DNA of 64,000 nt from Bromus sterilis (Eukaryota; Streptophyta; Magnoliopsida; Poales; Poaceae): assembly GCA_950022295.1 (NCBI GenBank), contig OX465600.1, positions 295,971,782 through 296,035,781 of the forward strand, written 5' to 3'. The notes under the pieces are model-generated. The model worked only from the letters and a program-made list of their open reading frames with translations, had not been told where the DNA came from and searched no databases. Position numbers and translations under genes: made by a program. How positions within the stretch are numbered: the first letter of the stretch is position 1; every line of letters starts with the position of its first letter. Below, one piece after another: positions 20,270-33,808 of the stretch.

Positions 20270-20771
20270 CTATTTAGACTTGTGGAAGATCATCTGGAGC
20301 CCACCTCCACGCCCATCAACACGGTAAGGTACTATGGTTGTTCCAGGTCGGGTGCCTCTCGATACTGATGAAGTTGGTGGCGATGTAGAAGTGCAGAACT
20401 TGCCTGCGCCCAGGTTCACCAAGTGCCTGTTCCACGTCTGCCACTCGTCGGGCAGGCCATCCAGGTAGCTCCAGGTTTGCCGCACCACCGGCGGCGAGGA
20501 GAGGGACATGTCGAAGGCATGCAGCTTGTGATCGCGGTTGCCTTCGGCATGCTCGAGGCCGAACCAAAGGCCAAGCTCGGGGACGTACTCCGCCGAGCCA
20601 TGGCAGGACAACACCCAGCCGCTGGCCTGCCTCCACTTGCCCTTCGCCGTGTTGGAGGCGCAGGCGCCACCAGCGTCGACCGATGACATGCATATCGTCG
20701 TGTCGTCCACCACCGCCGCCGCGGATGAAATGAACGGTTTGTTGCAGCACGGTCCATGCATCGGCGAGGGC
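20270..20771 (-). pseudogene. Truncated second copy of the unknown-function grass gene
   Basis: The minus strand encodes the middle and C-terminal part of the family also seen at 2886-3856: VVDDTTICMSS, GKWRQASGWVLSCHG, ELGLWFGLEHAE, PPVVRQTWSYLDGLPDEWQT and WNRHLVNLGAGKF. It keeps four C in the run that has five in the other copy, and TGG where the other has TAG. The 5' part is missing: at about 20772 the homology stops at a T run belonging to an antisense retroposon. Near the C-terminus the conserved TVLMGVEV stretch is out of frame with the rest, so there are small indels too. It is a pseudogene of unknown function. Confidence 0.7.
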
Positions 20772-20880
20772 AGTCTTTTTTCAAGAATACACAAAGCTTG
20801 CGTATCATTCATTGATAGAAGGAGAGAACGTACAGGAGTACAAGGTGGTTCGCTACAGCCCTAAGCTAGAAGTAGCGTAG
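20772..20880 (-). mobile_element. 3' end of an antisense non-LTR retroposon
   Basis: TTTTTT followed by CAAGAATACACAAAGCTTGC and GATAGAAGGAGAGAACGTAC resembles the reversed tail of Triticeae LINEs. It truncates the pseudogene on its left and is itself cut at its right by the Copia LTR, next to a run of twelve to thirteen G. Confidence 0.45.
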
Positions 20881-20894
20881 GGGGGGGGGGGTGG

Positions 20895-22964
20895 TGGTGG
20901 AAATATGCCCTAGAGGTAATAATAAAATGTTATTATATATATTTTCACGTTCTTAATTAATGTTTATATTTCTGTGCTATAATTGCAATGACCTTGACTA
21001 TGAGATTCAGAAGAAAACTCACTTGCATGTGTGGAAATGTAAACACCAAGAGTTCCTGGTTTAGCCTCTAAGACCAGCTCATGTGCTAACTGATGATTAC
21101 GTTTTCTTAATCATGGACATTGTTCTTATAACAAGGATGTCAGTAGCAATGAGAACATATTGTTAGCAGAACAATGATGTTGAACCGACCCCAGTATTGA
21201 ATGATATACTTAGAGATCACATCGTAACTACGTTATAAGTCATATCATGAAATGTTATCATATACGTAATTCCTTAGACCATGAGAGTATCGAGTTGCTT
21301 CACACAGGAAGACATGCTTTGGTTCTTAGATGAATCCTCCCGTAAATGGGAAGTAGTAAAATAAGTTCTGGGTATGTCAGATGGTGTGGCTAGTGACTGT
21401 GATAGTTCAAGAATGGGATTTTCTCCTTCACGATGAAGAGATATTGACTTTGGGCCCACTCGGTATGACGGTATCCATTCTAGTCTGGCCAGACGCATTG
21501 TGATTTAATCACGGGGATACCGGAATACAATAACAAGAAATAGAGACAAACGAGCAAAGAGGATAACGAGTAGCTTGTGTTCAAGAAGTTGTTACACATG
21601 GGTGCCAAACATCTCTCCTCTAACTTTGTCATATATCACGAAGCAAAGGGAATGGTACATGAATAAACATAATGGTTCACTCGAAGTTTCTTCGTGTATG
21701 TGCGGGAGTCAACATGGGTGTCCATGGCTCCGCTGTTGATTATTGGCTATTGACAAAAGGCTGTTGACCTATGTCCGGAAGATGTTCTGAGTCATGTCCG
21801 CATTATACCGAACCTATTGGGTCACACACTTAATGAGCAGTAGTCTGTTAGAATACTAGTATGGTAGAAGGTTTAGTGGAAGCAAAGCATAATAGTTCAT
21901 ACGGGTACCGGAAGTAGTTTCGGAGATTTATGGAATTGTTCATAAGGGCACCAGAAGTAGTTCTGGGTATTTAAGGATATGTCTGGATCACTCTGGAGTA
22001 GTCCCAGGTGGTTCCGAAACATATGAGAATGGTACTGGGGAAGTCCTGGATCAACCGGAATAGTTTCTGGATAATCGTTGGGCGTCCCGACAACCTTCGC
22101 GGTCATCGGGTGGCTTAAACTGTAACTCAGATGGTCTTGTAAACTATCCGGATGGCTCCGGAACGTCTGAGAACGGTCCTGGAATGTCCTGAAAGTGCTC
22201 TAGAAGGTTCCGGAATGTCCCGAAACGATCCCGGAAGGTCCTGGAAGCTTTTGGAAGGTTCCGGAAGTTTCCGGACAGTACCACCCACTACCCCACGCCC
22301 CTAGCCTCGGGGGGCAAGCCACCTAGGCTGCCCTGGCCGCCCAAGGGGTGGGGGGCACACCAAGGGGGAGGAATCCTCCTCCAGGTGGGAAGTCCAACTC
22401 TCCAATATGGCAGGTTTCCGGTGGGAAGGTTTGGGAGGTTTGGGGGTCCAAGTTGGACTCCCCACCCCCCTTATTGCGCCCCAAGGGTCTCCTGGCCACC
22501 TATATAATGAGGGGAGGGGGTGGGGGGGGGCGCAGCACAACTTGTCCCCAAGGCCTATGCGCCACCCTCCCTCCTCTAAACCCCGTTGCTCCACAATTAG
22601 ACCCAGGTTTAGACGCTGTTCTAGATCGGAATCCGTTAGGGTTTTCTCCCTATAGTTTTCTCGGTTGCGTTCATCTCTGGATGGCGGAGCGCTGCTGGAT
22701 TGCTGCTACGGAACGTGTGGATACTAATAGAGGGATCATATCTTTGGTCCTTCTCCGAGGAGCTTCTTCTTCCTCGGTGATCTTGATCGAGGGGCTGTTT
22801 GTGGGACGATCCGCGAGATCTACTTCAACGAGCTACACCAACTCTACTTCCGCTACATCGGTTGGTGAGCAATGACCTAAAACCTTGTATGCAATCTTCT
22901 TGGATGATCTTGGGTTCTTGATTCGTAGGCCGAATTTTTTTGTTTTCTACTACGTTTCCCAACA
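20895..22964 (+). repeat. 5' LTR of the Angela-like Copia
   Basis: It begins TGGTGGAAATATGCCCTAG and ends TACGTTTCCCAACA. TATATAA at 22501-22507 is a plausible LTR promoter TATA box. Between 22130 and 22285 short GGAAGGTTCCGGAA-type words repeat. Open frames here (for example 22348-22875) are not genes. Confidence 0.85.
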
Positions 22965-23944
22965 GTGGTATCATGAGCGATCCTTGATTACATGCATGTT
23001 TAGGTCTAGATCATATGTGTGATATGAGGCATTGATTTTCTTGTTGCTTCCCTGTCATGTGATTTTTTCAATGCTTGATGGCAAGTTGAGGTTTTGCTAC
23101 AAGGATTGAGTTTTCCATCGATCCCTCTATGCTGCTTTCAGTATGCTGGTTGCGTTGATCATGGTCTACATCAAAATCCTTGGATCTCATCTTAATCTCG
23201 CAATAGAAGATTTAACATGGAGGGGCTTGTGGATTTTATGAACTCAAATCCACACGGGGGTCACGCGTTGAACGAAGTTTGGCTTGTGGCATTAGTGTTG
23301 CACGCACCCCGAACGTTAAACTAGCAACAATGAAGTATCGTGTTTGGTTTGTATAGGGAATAACATTTCCATGTAACCTGCTAATCAACCACAATAAAAG
23401 TTGCAACAACCCGTGTCGATGGCGATCTAACTCGTTTTTGCAGAATGTGCATGTGATGTGGTATAGCCTTCAAGATTTGCAATGTGTTTGTATGAGATGC
23501 TATATGTTATGTAATATTTATTCGCGACCTGCGTGTCGTGGTACGGCATGATGACTGGAGTCATATGATTGTCACTTAATTATGGCCTGCGTGCCAGAAC
23601 TATTTATTAGCTCGAGGCAAAGCAATAGATAGATGCAAGGTGATGATCTACGATCCGGAGGTGGACCCCGACGCACATGCCGGAAGCCGTGGTGTTGGTC
23701 CCAGCGCCAAGGAGAAAGTTGGTGGAGACGGTGACTTCTACCACGACGACGTGAAGACAATGAAGACTTCACGAAGCAAAGGGCTATATCATATCACATA
23801 ATTTTATGATTTGCCTGTGATGTTTAACCCTTTGATGCACCCTTGTTTGATGCGCGGTAGTCGTATTTTATTAGGGTGATCTCTCGCAAAACAATATCAA
23901 GTTGATAGTGTTCTTCCAACTGTAGCACCGTCTATACTATGTTT

Positions 23945-25638
23945 TGTAGGAGATTGCGCGATAGAAAACAAATTTTTTCTCTCACATGCGGAAGCAACAT
24001 CCAAGATCCAATCTAGAAGATGCTAGTAACGGGGAGAGTAGGTCATCATACCCTCGAAGAACACGCGCATTGAACGTTTATTTCAACGCAGCTTGGTGAA
24101 GTTGTTGGTGAAGTTCGATCCGATCAGCACTGCAAACGAGCAGTACCTCCGGAGGCTTGCACACGTACATCTCGATGACGTCTCCTTCTTCTTGATCCAG
24201 CAAGCAAGAGGGAGAAATAGATGGGATAGATTCCAGCAGCACAACGGCGTGGTGGTGGATATGGTGAAGAGTTTCCCGCGGGCAGGGCTTCGCCAAGCGA
24301 TGCACGTGAGGGAGGAGGAGGTGTGGAAGGACTTGTGTGTTGTTGGTGAGCCTCTCCCCTCTCTTATACAGGCAAGGAGGTTGTAGCCACTTCAATTCCC
24401 AAGTGAAAACCCCTCTCTCGTTAAAAAGATGGTAACACCTTTCTTTTAAGAGTGGTAACCCTCCCATTGAAGGGCTTCCCATTTATTGGCATAATAAACC
24501 AAGGAGGGCTGGTCAGATGGACTATTGGACCACCCTTGGTCGTCCAAAACAGGTGGGGCCCATAGTGGGACCCTCCGGAACCTTCTAGAACATTCCGACA
24601 CCGCCGAAAAAATCCCGAACTTTTCCGGAACCCTGAAATCAACTTGCCTTATATAAATCTTTACCTCCGGACTCTTCCGGAGCTCCTCGTGATGTCTAGG
24701 ATCTCATCCGAGACTCCGAAAAATATTCGAACACCATTAATAAAATTATCCCAGAGCTATTCTAGCGTTACCGAGCGTTAAGTGTGTGACCCTACGGGTT
24801 CGAGAACGTGCAGACATGATCGAGACATCTCTCTGATCAATAACCATTAGAGGGACCAGGATATCCGTAATGACCCCCACACATTCAACGAAGATCTTTA
24901 TCGATTGAACCACTATGTCGTGGACTACTATAATCCGTACACAATTTCCTTTGTCACACGATATTTTACTTACCCGTGATTCGATCGTCGGTATCACTAT
25001 ACCTAGTTCAATCTCGTTACCGGTAAGTACTCTTTACTCGTTCTGTAATACAACATTCTCTGTGACTAACTCATTAGTCACGTGCTTGCAAGCGTTACCG
25101 AATGTTCATTACCGAGTGGGCCCAGAGTATATATCACCGTCACACGGAGGGACAAATCCCAGTCTTGATTCATGTAATTCAACAAGTACTTTCGGATATA
25201 CCCGTAAGACATTTTTATGATCACCCTGTCACGATGTGATGGTTGATGTCCCCAAAGTATTCTTCCGGTACCCGGGAATAACATAATCTCATGGTCTAAG
25301 AAACATGATACTTGACAATAAAAGGCATGACAATATAAACTTATTGAAACGATCAATATTGTTATGCTTAGTTGGGTCTGTCCATCACGTCATTCTTCTA
25401 ATGACATGATCCCATTAATTAATACACAACTCATGTTCATGGTTAGGAAACCATAACCATCATTAATTAACGAGATAGTATAATAGAGGCTTACTAGGGA
25501 CGCGGTGTTGTTTCTGCAACCACACATGCATTATGTTTCCGGTTAATACAATTATAGCATGGAAAATAAACATATATCATGAACACGGAAATAGGATAAT
25601 AACAATTTTATTATTGCCTCTAGGGCATATTTCCAACA
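23945..25638 (-). mobile_element. Antisense Angela-like solo LTR
   Basis: On the minus strand it runs from TGTTGGAAATATGCCCTAGA to CTCCTACA, 1694 bp, without any internal domain. A perfect 5-bp duplication TGTTT flanks it (23940-23944 and 25639-25643). This is the signature of a full insertion reduced by LTR-LTR recombination. Confidence 0.9.
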
Positions 25639-26974
25639 TGTTTCACATCGGAGCAGGTCATGTCACATGGGTGCACACGGTGTGACGCATAAAAGACGGG
25701 TGTGTTAAGAACACACTGCAATTACACTTGGTTGTCTTGACGGTTTGGATAAAAGTTTGCTACCGGAACACGCCCATCGAAAGATGAACAAGAATCACCT
25801 TTGGCGTGATTGGCAAGTTGGCCTACCGGTCCAGTCTAAGTCATCAGTGATGTCACATCAATGGCGGACGATTGGGTCGGATCTTGAATCACTCCAGCAT
25901 CAATTACGAGAGATATTGATCTGAGTGGGAGCGCACTAAGTAATTAAATTGATTAATCAAAAGTGAAACTTAATTATGAACAAAGTCTAAGTATTTTCAT
26001 TATCGTTGTAGAATAATGGCTCGCGTTACCACCTTCCCAATTGATTTTTATTAACTATATTATCTGGTAAAAACTTTACGATTGGTACCGTATTGTGAGA
26101 ACTATCCTCAATAGTGTCGAGAAGGAGCTTGTCCTATCGCAAATTTTTGATGCTCTCCCGCTGATGCTATGGATGATGTGACTTACATCCATAATCCAAA
26201 ATGCTAGAATTCCACCACAGCTAAGTGCATTGTCTTCACCACCATGAAACCCGAACTTCGAAACGTTTGGGATAGTTATGTTATATTCATGGAACTGAAA
26301 AATTGTTTTCAGTAGTAATAAAATTAATGTTGGATATAAGATATCTAGTACAATGTATGATTGTAAGCATTAGTGAAAATGTTCACTGTGCTCTAAACAA
26401 AACTGATAAGTGTGGGATCCAGAAGAGCACCGATCATATGATGATGAGAATTAAGGGAAAGGAAGTCCAAAGGATGTTAGTAAGACTCACACGCCGGAAA
26501 GTCCATGGCATGCGCCACCATTGATCATATGTGATCTTCTGTGAGTAGGAGTGACATTGAAAATAGAACTATGATACGTATAAAGGCAAAGCAAAAGAAG
26601 ACTGGAATATCCAGCTCAGAAATGAAAGTCATATGAAGTTATAGATGAATTCATTGCTGGTCAAAAGATGTAATTCTTTGGAATCATGATTAAGCAGTTA
26701 ATTTTAATTCTTGTATATTGTGATTAAATTGTTGATCACTAGAATATCACTTCAATTGCATATCGTTGCAAGTCGATGTAAGAAATACTATGGCCTTTAT
26801 GACTAGCTAATGATGAGTTTTGACACGCTCGGGAACACGGTAAAAGGTTTACTATACCGTGTGTTGACTCTATGATTATCTTCATAATTCATTTTAGAGT
26901 TGAGTAAATTGTTACTACACTTTAGCCTTATTTCAAAACATCATTTTGAATCATGCTTGTTGCAAGAGAGTTGT

Positions 26975-28599
26975 TGATACGTTCCAAACGTCTCTATAAT
27001 TTCTGCTTGCTCCATGCATGTTTTGTGTGACTTTGCCATGTTTTGCTTGAACTTCCATACAATTTTGAACCTATTTGGACTAACCTATTAACTCAATGCA
27101 CCCAGTTGCCAGTTTCCGTTTTCTGCTGTTTTTGTATTTCAGGTTTTCCGGCCATTAAAAGTGCTCCAAAAATTCCGGGAAAATATATAAAAAATCAGCG
27201 CAACAGAAGCTTCCGGAAACACCAAAGGAGCGGAGGAGGGCCACCACTAGGAGGCCAGGAGGGCCCCTGGCGCGGCCCCACCCTAGGCCGCGCCAGGAGG
27301 CCTCCTGGCTGCCTGTTGGGTCCCCTCGACGCCCCCTTCGCCTATATTTACCCCTCGGGGTGGAAACCCCTAATACGGACTCCTTTTTCGTGATCTCGCC
27401 TCTGTTCCGCCGCCGCCGCCGTTTCTAGATCGGGACTGCCTGGAGAAGCTGCTCCGGCACCCTGCCGGGAGAAGCTACCCTCTCCGGGAGACCCTCCATA
27501 GCCATGGACGCCTCCCGTATGTACCGTGAGTAGTTTCCCTTGGACCATGGGTCCGTGACCAGTAGCTATGTGATCTATCTCTTCCCCTTTTGTGCTTCCA
27601 CTTTCGAGTCCTCTTGAGCTGCCTCACATGATCGAGGCATCTATGTAATTTCTGCTGTTGATATGCTGAGTTTGTTGGGATCTGATGGATTATGAGACTA
27701 TGTTCAGATTGTGATGAGTAATATATTTGGTTCTTCTCTTTTATATTTTGTTCTTGAGTAAATTCTTGCATGTTCTCCGTTGCGGTATTTGCTTTGGCCA
27801 AGTATTTTATTTGCAACTCCAAGAGAGAGCATTATGCTCGATTGTGGGTTCAACCCCTTGATGTCTAGCTTGAGTGACAGAAACATGAGACTAGGGGATG
27901 TGCTGTTGCCACCAGGGATAAAACAACGGTGCTTGTACCTGCGGGTGCAAGGATTGTTTACTTTACGCATAGTTCTTTTAATGCAGTTGTCCGTTGCTTT
28001 GAGTTTACACTTTGGGTGGGATTCACAACTTAATACCAGCGAGATGTTCTCGATAGATATCTCAAGGTGGATGATTCATAGTAGATGCAGATGAATTTCG
28101 GTCTACTTACCTTGGCGTACTGCCCATTGCTTTTGAGCCCTTCCTTTCTTTGCATCATAGTTAGCATTGCGGTGCCTTCACTTTTACCTCGCTATCACTT
28201 TTATCGTCTTTTGGGAGAGAGACATCACTAGTGAAAACCACGGGACCCTAGTTCATCTTCATATCACTGTTTACACCCTTATTACTTTCAGTCTTTACTT
28301 TCAGTTGCCACTATTATTATCTCTTGCATTGATCCTTTGTAAACAGCAAGGCCGGAGGAATTGACAAGTCCTCTGTACTCGTTGGGAGCAAAGTTATTTG
28401 TATCTGTGTGCAGGTCCAGGTGAGGTTAGCAACCTCGGCGCCATTGTTCACTTTACCACCTTCTTGTATCCTTCGGAGTCCTACGGGAGACAAACCTTGG
28501 TATCTTTGCCAAGGGAAAACTTGCCGCTGCACTATATCTCACTCTGGACTTGGGGTAATCAACGAGGGCTTGAAGAGTATTAACACTCTCTTGCCATCA
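26975..28599 (+). mobile_element. Solo LTR of the TGATACGT-type Gypsy family
   Basis: It begins TGATACGTTCCAAACG and ends CTTGCCATCA (1625 bp), flanked by GTTGT at 26970-26974 and 28600-28604. It is homologous to the LTRs at 33809, 35151 and 59174 but clearly more diverged. CGCCTATATTTA at about 27340 is a TATA-like site. Confidence 0.9.
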
Positions 28600-29850
28600 G
28601 TTGTTCAAAGCAATGAATAACGTAAAGGCCATACTTCCATTATGAATAGGTTGTATGTTATGAATCTTGATAATAATACTAAACATCCATAACACTGACG
28701 CTAAACGTCGCAAGACTGACAGAAATACCACATAGATGTGGCACTGCCGTTTATCACAAGTGACATAACATGCATGAAGAATTTCCATAAGTGATGGACT
28801 TTCGAGTCATATGATTATGAATCACTTGACGTTTGCGATCTTTGTCTCGAAGTAATGTGACTAAAACACCGTTGATGGGCCATACATGAACGGGCAACTA
28901 AACCATTGGTAATCATACATGATGATGTGTGTCGTCCAATAAGTGTGGTTGTGTGCAGTGGATTCCCTATCTTCACTCATGGGTTGAAGTAGATATGTGG
29001 ATATCTGTTCAATAGAGACATACGTCTGAAATCTTTGAAATGTTCAAGGAATTTTAGAGTTAAATAGAAATTCAGTGTAACAAGAAAATAAAGCTTCTGC
29101 AAATTAGATTGTAGAAAGTAATATTTGAGTTACAAGTTTAGCGAACGTCTGATGAGTTGTGAAGAAGTGCCATAACTTGCGTCTCCCGGAACACCACTAT
29201 GAGTAAAGTGTTCGAGAGATGTAATCAAGCCATGTATGACACGGTAAGATCAAATATGACGTTTATCAATTTGCCATTATACTTATTAAAGTTATGCGTT
29301 AGTGACTACGACTTTTACACTGAAAAGAGCACCATCAAATCTGTTGAAATGACACCATATTAGATGTGGTATGGACTGTTAAAACCATGTTGTCTTTTCT
29401 TAAAATTTGGGTACATGAGGCATATGTTTTACATACTCAAAACCCCAAATCAGATAAGTGCTATTTTGTTAAGGTTATGCCAAAAGTTTTGGTATTCCTC
29501 TATCACTACACAAAAGCAAACTGTTTGCTGTTAAGAACAATGTGTTTTGAAGAAAATAGTTTCTTGCAAAAGAGTGAGTGGGAGGACAGTGCAACTTGTT
29601 AAAGATTGTTGACTCTTCAAATAAGTGCGCAGCTGAACCACACAGGTTAGACAAAACTCGTACAAACATTCATGATATGTAAAACGAGATATTGTTGTTC
29701 GACAATGATAAACCTGTGATATACAAAGAAGCGTTGATGGGCCCTGACTCCGGGATTTGTCTAAATGCCAAATAAATCCGAGATAATATCCATGGAAGTA
29801 AGTCAAGTTTTGAACTTGGTAGACCCTCCGAAAGACTAAAAATCTGAAGA

Positions 29851-29872
29851 ATATATATATATATATATATAT
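29851..29872. repeat. (AT)n microsatellite
   Basis: About eleven AT units inside the decayed Copia integrase/RT spacer. Confidence 0.9.
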
Positions 29873-30218
29873 GGATCTATAATTGATTCGGATGAAATTG
29901 TTTTATCCATAAAGCTCAACTCGTTGGAAAATTGTTTTCTAGCAGGTTCAAAGGTTGACTACGGCGAAATAGTTTCGACCGTAGAGATGCTTTATGTTGG
30001 CTTTTGAACTGTAAATCGAAGCAACTCCGGAGATATACGCTACGTACAAGCTAGCACAATCCTGCCCTGATGGATGAACAGTACTTTGTTAGCTAGCACA
30101 TGCACGTCTTGCCGGTTCTTGTACGTGACCAGAAAAAACTCTCTCGACGAAAACTAACACAGGAAACTGATATGATGGCTACAGGTGCATATCACACCTG
30201 TTGTTCTTTTCTTTTTTC

Positions 30219-31892
30219 TCAATCTGATCGGTGGTGCTGTTTACAAGGGGTATAGCTGCGTATATATATCAGCCTAGCTAGTACTACTAGACACAATCGG
30301 TTTGCCCATACAAGGTCTAGACGGATACGTATATGGAATACTAAACCGTGTACGACTAGTCCGTGTTTAACTCCAATATTCACCCCCTTAAACATGACAT
30401 TATCGTTACGACCAGGATCCCAAACGCGGTTGTTGCATCTTATCGTTCGCATCTCCTTTGTCGTTCTTCGTAGCATTTTTGGGACTGACTTTACTGTCGT
30501 CAGTTCATCCTTACGTTGACAACAACACTTCTCCTTGGTCGCGTCTTCAACCTTCACCTGTTCTTCGGTGCTTGTTAGATTGTCTTTGAGATCCTTTTCT
30601 CGTATCACAGCTTGGACTTTGATCTTTTCCCGCATCTCCAAGGACTTCTGTCGTCCAAGGGACTTCATGAGAATATCGGCAAGCTGATCTTTCGTGTACA
30701 CTTGTTGAACCTTAATCATCCCTTTCTCAATGCACTCTCGGATGTAGTAAAATACTATGTCCGTTGTGCTCTTCCGATCACCAACATCACCTGCCATGTC
30801 GCTGTCTGAATAACCGTGAAGGATCAAACCTTCCTTTCCCTTTTGATACGTGCAACTAAGATTGATAGTGCCTTTCACATAGCGCAAGATTTGCTTGATC
30901 ACGCTCATGTGTTCGGTCGTCGGATTCTCCATGAAACGACTCACGATCCCAACTGAATACGCCAAGTCAGGTCGGGTATGCACCAAATATCTTAGGGTGC
31001 CCACAATGCTTCGATACATTGTGGTGTCCACCGGCGGATTTGAGCTTGACTTGCTCAACTTGTGACGTTGGTCCATTGGAGTTTGCACCTTGTAGCAATC
31101 TGTCATGCCACACTTATCCAATAACTTGACCGCGTACGCTGATTGACATAGGGAAATATCACCGGAGCTTTGCTTCACCTCGATGCCTAAGTAATAGCTG
31201 AGTAATCCCAGATCGCTCATGCTAAACTTCTTCTTCATCTGCGCCTTGAAAACTTCAATCTCTTGCGCGCTATCTTTGGTGATAATCAGATCGTCGACTA
31301 GCAGGTTTGAAACTTTGGAGTTCTTCCCATAGACTTCATGCTCGAGGGTACATCTCTTGAACCCGAGCGAGACCAAACTTTTGTCCAACTTTGTGTTCCA
31401 AGCTCTTGGCGCTTGCTTCAGCCCATATAGTGCCTTCTTCAGCTTGTAAACTTTTTGTTCTTCGTCTTTCTTCTCGTAGCCAAGGGGTTGTTCCACATAC
31501 ACTTCTTCTGTGATATCACCGTTGAGGAAAGTGGATTTAACATCCATGTGATGAACCTTCCAATCCTCTTGTGCTACCAAGTCTAGGAGCAGCCTCACAG
31601 TCTCGAGTTGAGCAACTAGTGCAAACACCTCCTCATAGTCGACTCCTTGACGTCGTACGTAGCCCTTTGCGACGAGTCTTGCCTTGTACTTCACAATAGC
31701 ACCTTGTGTGTCCTTCTTTAACTTGTAAACCCACTTCAAACCTGTGGCCTTATGGTTGGAAGGTCGGGTTACCAAAGTCCACGTGCCATTGCTCTCGATC
31801 GCCTTTATCTCCTTGTCCATGGCGTGCATCCATATTGGATTCTTGCTCGCCTCTACGAAGTTCACCGGCTCCTCAACTCCGAGCAAAAACAT
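30219..31892 (-). pseudogene. Copia reverse transcriptase-RNase H fragment
   Basis: A 557-codon frame carries the Copia RT core: KWVYKLKKDTQG, KARLVAKGYV, HHMDVKSTFLNGDI, YGLKQAPRAWN and LLVDDLIIT, then SDSDMAGDVGDRKSTT of RNase H. Compared with the family, about ten residues are missing just before VDDL (the usual Tyr is Leu), and some 80-90 residues of RNase H are deleted between DRKSTTDIVFYY and IRECIEKGMIKV. The frame then reads through the polypurine tract into the LTR. It cannot be active. The start is only the first ATG after a frameshift near 31895. Confidence 0.8.
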
Positions 31893-31900
31893 AGTCCGGA

Positions 31901-32707
31901 TTACTGGAGCATAACTGGCTTTGCTTTCTTGTAGATTTCTTCGAGGGTCTTGTAGCGATGAGGCCCGGAAGAATCCGTGGCTTGCGAAGGTGGCGACACA
32001 AATTGTGCTGGCGTTGATGCATTTGAGGAAGATGATGGAGTCTCGTGTGATTCCTTTTCGTTGGCATCCTCGTCGTCGTGACTGTGACCATCATCTTGAT
32101 TGTCGTTGTCACCTCTGAGATCTCCACTCGCGTCGTGTGCGTCGTTGTCACTATCATCTTGCGACCCTTGCGCTTCATCATTGGCGTCGGCACCATGGTG
32201 ATTGCCTTCGTGATCACCTTGGTTTGGCGTTCCGCCATCCACCTGGACAACCTCTTCTGCATCATCATCATGTCCGTAAATTGCTTCATACAGAGTTTCG
32301 CCGATCACCGCCTTCGTTGGAGCCCGGTTGAGAAGATAGACTGCCGTTGTGACAGCTTCTCCCCAAAAGACCCCTGGCATGTTCTTGCTCTTGAGTAGGC
32401 TTCTTGCCATGTCCATGACTGGTTGGTTGGGCATTTTAACAACACCGTTCTGCTGTGGCGTATAAGGTACCGTGAGGAACCTTTCCTTGCCAATCTTCTT
32501 GCAGTAGTTGTTGAACTCGTTCTGCGTAAACTCCCCGCCATGATCTTTGCGTAGATCTTGAACCTCCAGCTTGTGTTTCATCTCCGTCGTTGGACCTTCA
32601 ACGTCCTGACTCCCGGATAACTTCGGTACCATCTTCTCCACTTGAAGTAGCACCTCCCGGGTTGGTTTTTCAACCACCGTTTTGATCGTATCACAAACTT
32701 CGGCCAT
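31901..32707 (-). pseudogene. Copia integrase C-terminal fragment
   Basis: The frame contains KDHGGEFTQNEFNNYC and TVPYTPQQNGVVKMPNQ, which correspond to the second Asp and the Glu region of the DDE integrase core; the catalytic Glu after NGVV is Lys. MARSLLKSKNMPGVFWGEAV and YLLNRAPTKAV follow, then an acidic Asp/Asn/His-rich linker. Only the C-terminal half of the domain is present, and a frameshift near 31895 separates it from the RT frame. The first residues of the predicted frame (from 32830) come from the inverted duplication, not from the element's gene. Confidence 0.75.
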
Positions 32708-33808
32708 CAGAAGAGGTTGTCCAGGTGGATGGCGGAACGCCCAACCAAGGTGATCACGAAGGCAATCACCATGGTGCCGACGCCAATGATGAAGTGCAAG
32801 GGTCGCAAGATGATAGTGACAACGACGCACACGACGCGAGTGGAGATCTCGGAGGTGACAACGACTGTAGAGATGCTTTAGTCAGTTCGGGTTATATTAG
32901 CAATTACTACATATCTCATTTATAGGATATGGTAGAATGAACGTCAAAACAAAGTTCCTACACGGAAATATAACAAAGGACGTATATGTGATACGACCGG
33001 AATGTTTTGTCGATTCAAAAGATGCTAAAATAGATGCAAGCCTTGGATATCCAGTGATGGACTGAAGCTAGCACAACGGAGTTGGAATTTTCGTTATGAT
33101 GAAATTGCCAAAAGAGTTTGTTTTCATCGGGAATAAACAAAGATGCTTCAATGTTCAAGAAAGTAAGTGTGAGCTGAATGATATTTATAAAACCTTATGT
33201 AGATGACATATTGTTGATTGGAAATGATATAAATTTCTTGACACGAATAAGGACTTCATTGGAAATAGTTTTCAGTTGAAGAACTTGGGCTAATATAGCA
33301 TTAGTATTGAGCACAGTGATCTATGAAGATAGTAAGTGCCTGATGATACTAAAGCCAACACTACATATTGACATGATACTAAAGTAGTTTAGTATGAAAC
33401 GCCAAGAAACATGTTCTTGCCGAGGTCATGGTGAAAAGTTGTTTGCAGAAATCGGTGTTGATGAACACAGATAGGAAAAACACGTGAATTGAATTCCACT
33501 CACCTGTGTGTTTGAATTAATCATGTACACCATAATATGTAAAACGACCAGATATGTCCAGTGATCCAAAAGGTTGTGAGCAAGATACCAAAGTGATCAA
33601 CATGTTGATCATTGGACAAACAGTGAAAGTTAAACTTATGAAAGATAAGATATGTTTCTCGGGAAAATGGAGAGAATGAAGAGCTCGTTGTAATGAGTTA
33701 CACCAGCTGAATTTTTGATGTAAACAGTTACACCAATTCAGTCTTCATACTTACTCCGACCGATTTTCGATTTTAATTGGGATTATGTGTTTCACACGTA
33801 AGGGTGGC

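Larger units (their letters stand above)
29995..32865 (-). mobile_element. 5'-truncated antisense Copia (Ale/Retrofit-like)
   Basis: Read on the minus strand it has integrase C-terminal, reverse transcriptase and partial RNase H sequence, a polypurine tract (TAAGGGGGTG, 30381-30390) and one 3' LTR (30378-29995, about 384 bp, ending GCCAACA). There is no 5' LTR, primer site, gag or protease. The right 158 bp (32708-32865) are an inverted copy of 32102-32259. The flanks CGACYGTAGAGATGCTTTA at 29976-29994 and 32862-32880 match over 19 bases with one mismatch, far longer than the usual 5-bp Copia duplication. Confidence 0.8.

Noticed and set aside
22348..22875. 175-codon frame in the Copia LTR
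   Set aside because: It lies in LTR sequence upstream and downstream of the TATA region, with no domain; a GC-rich chance frame.
24078..24482. 134-codon minus-strand frame in the antisense solo LTR
   Set aside because: LTR sequence without internal domain; no conserved motif.
32708..32865. A second, sense copy of the Copia integrase linker as a separate element
   Set aside because: It is an exact-length inverted copy of 32102-32259 ending at the insertion junction, so it belongs to the same insertion.
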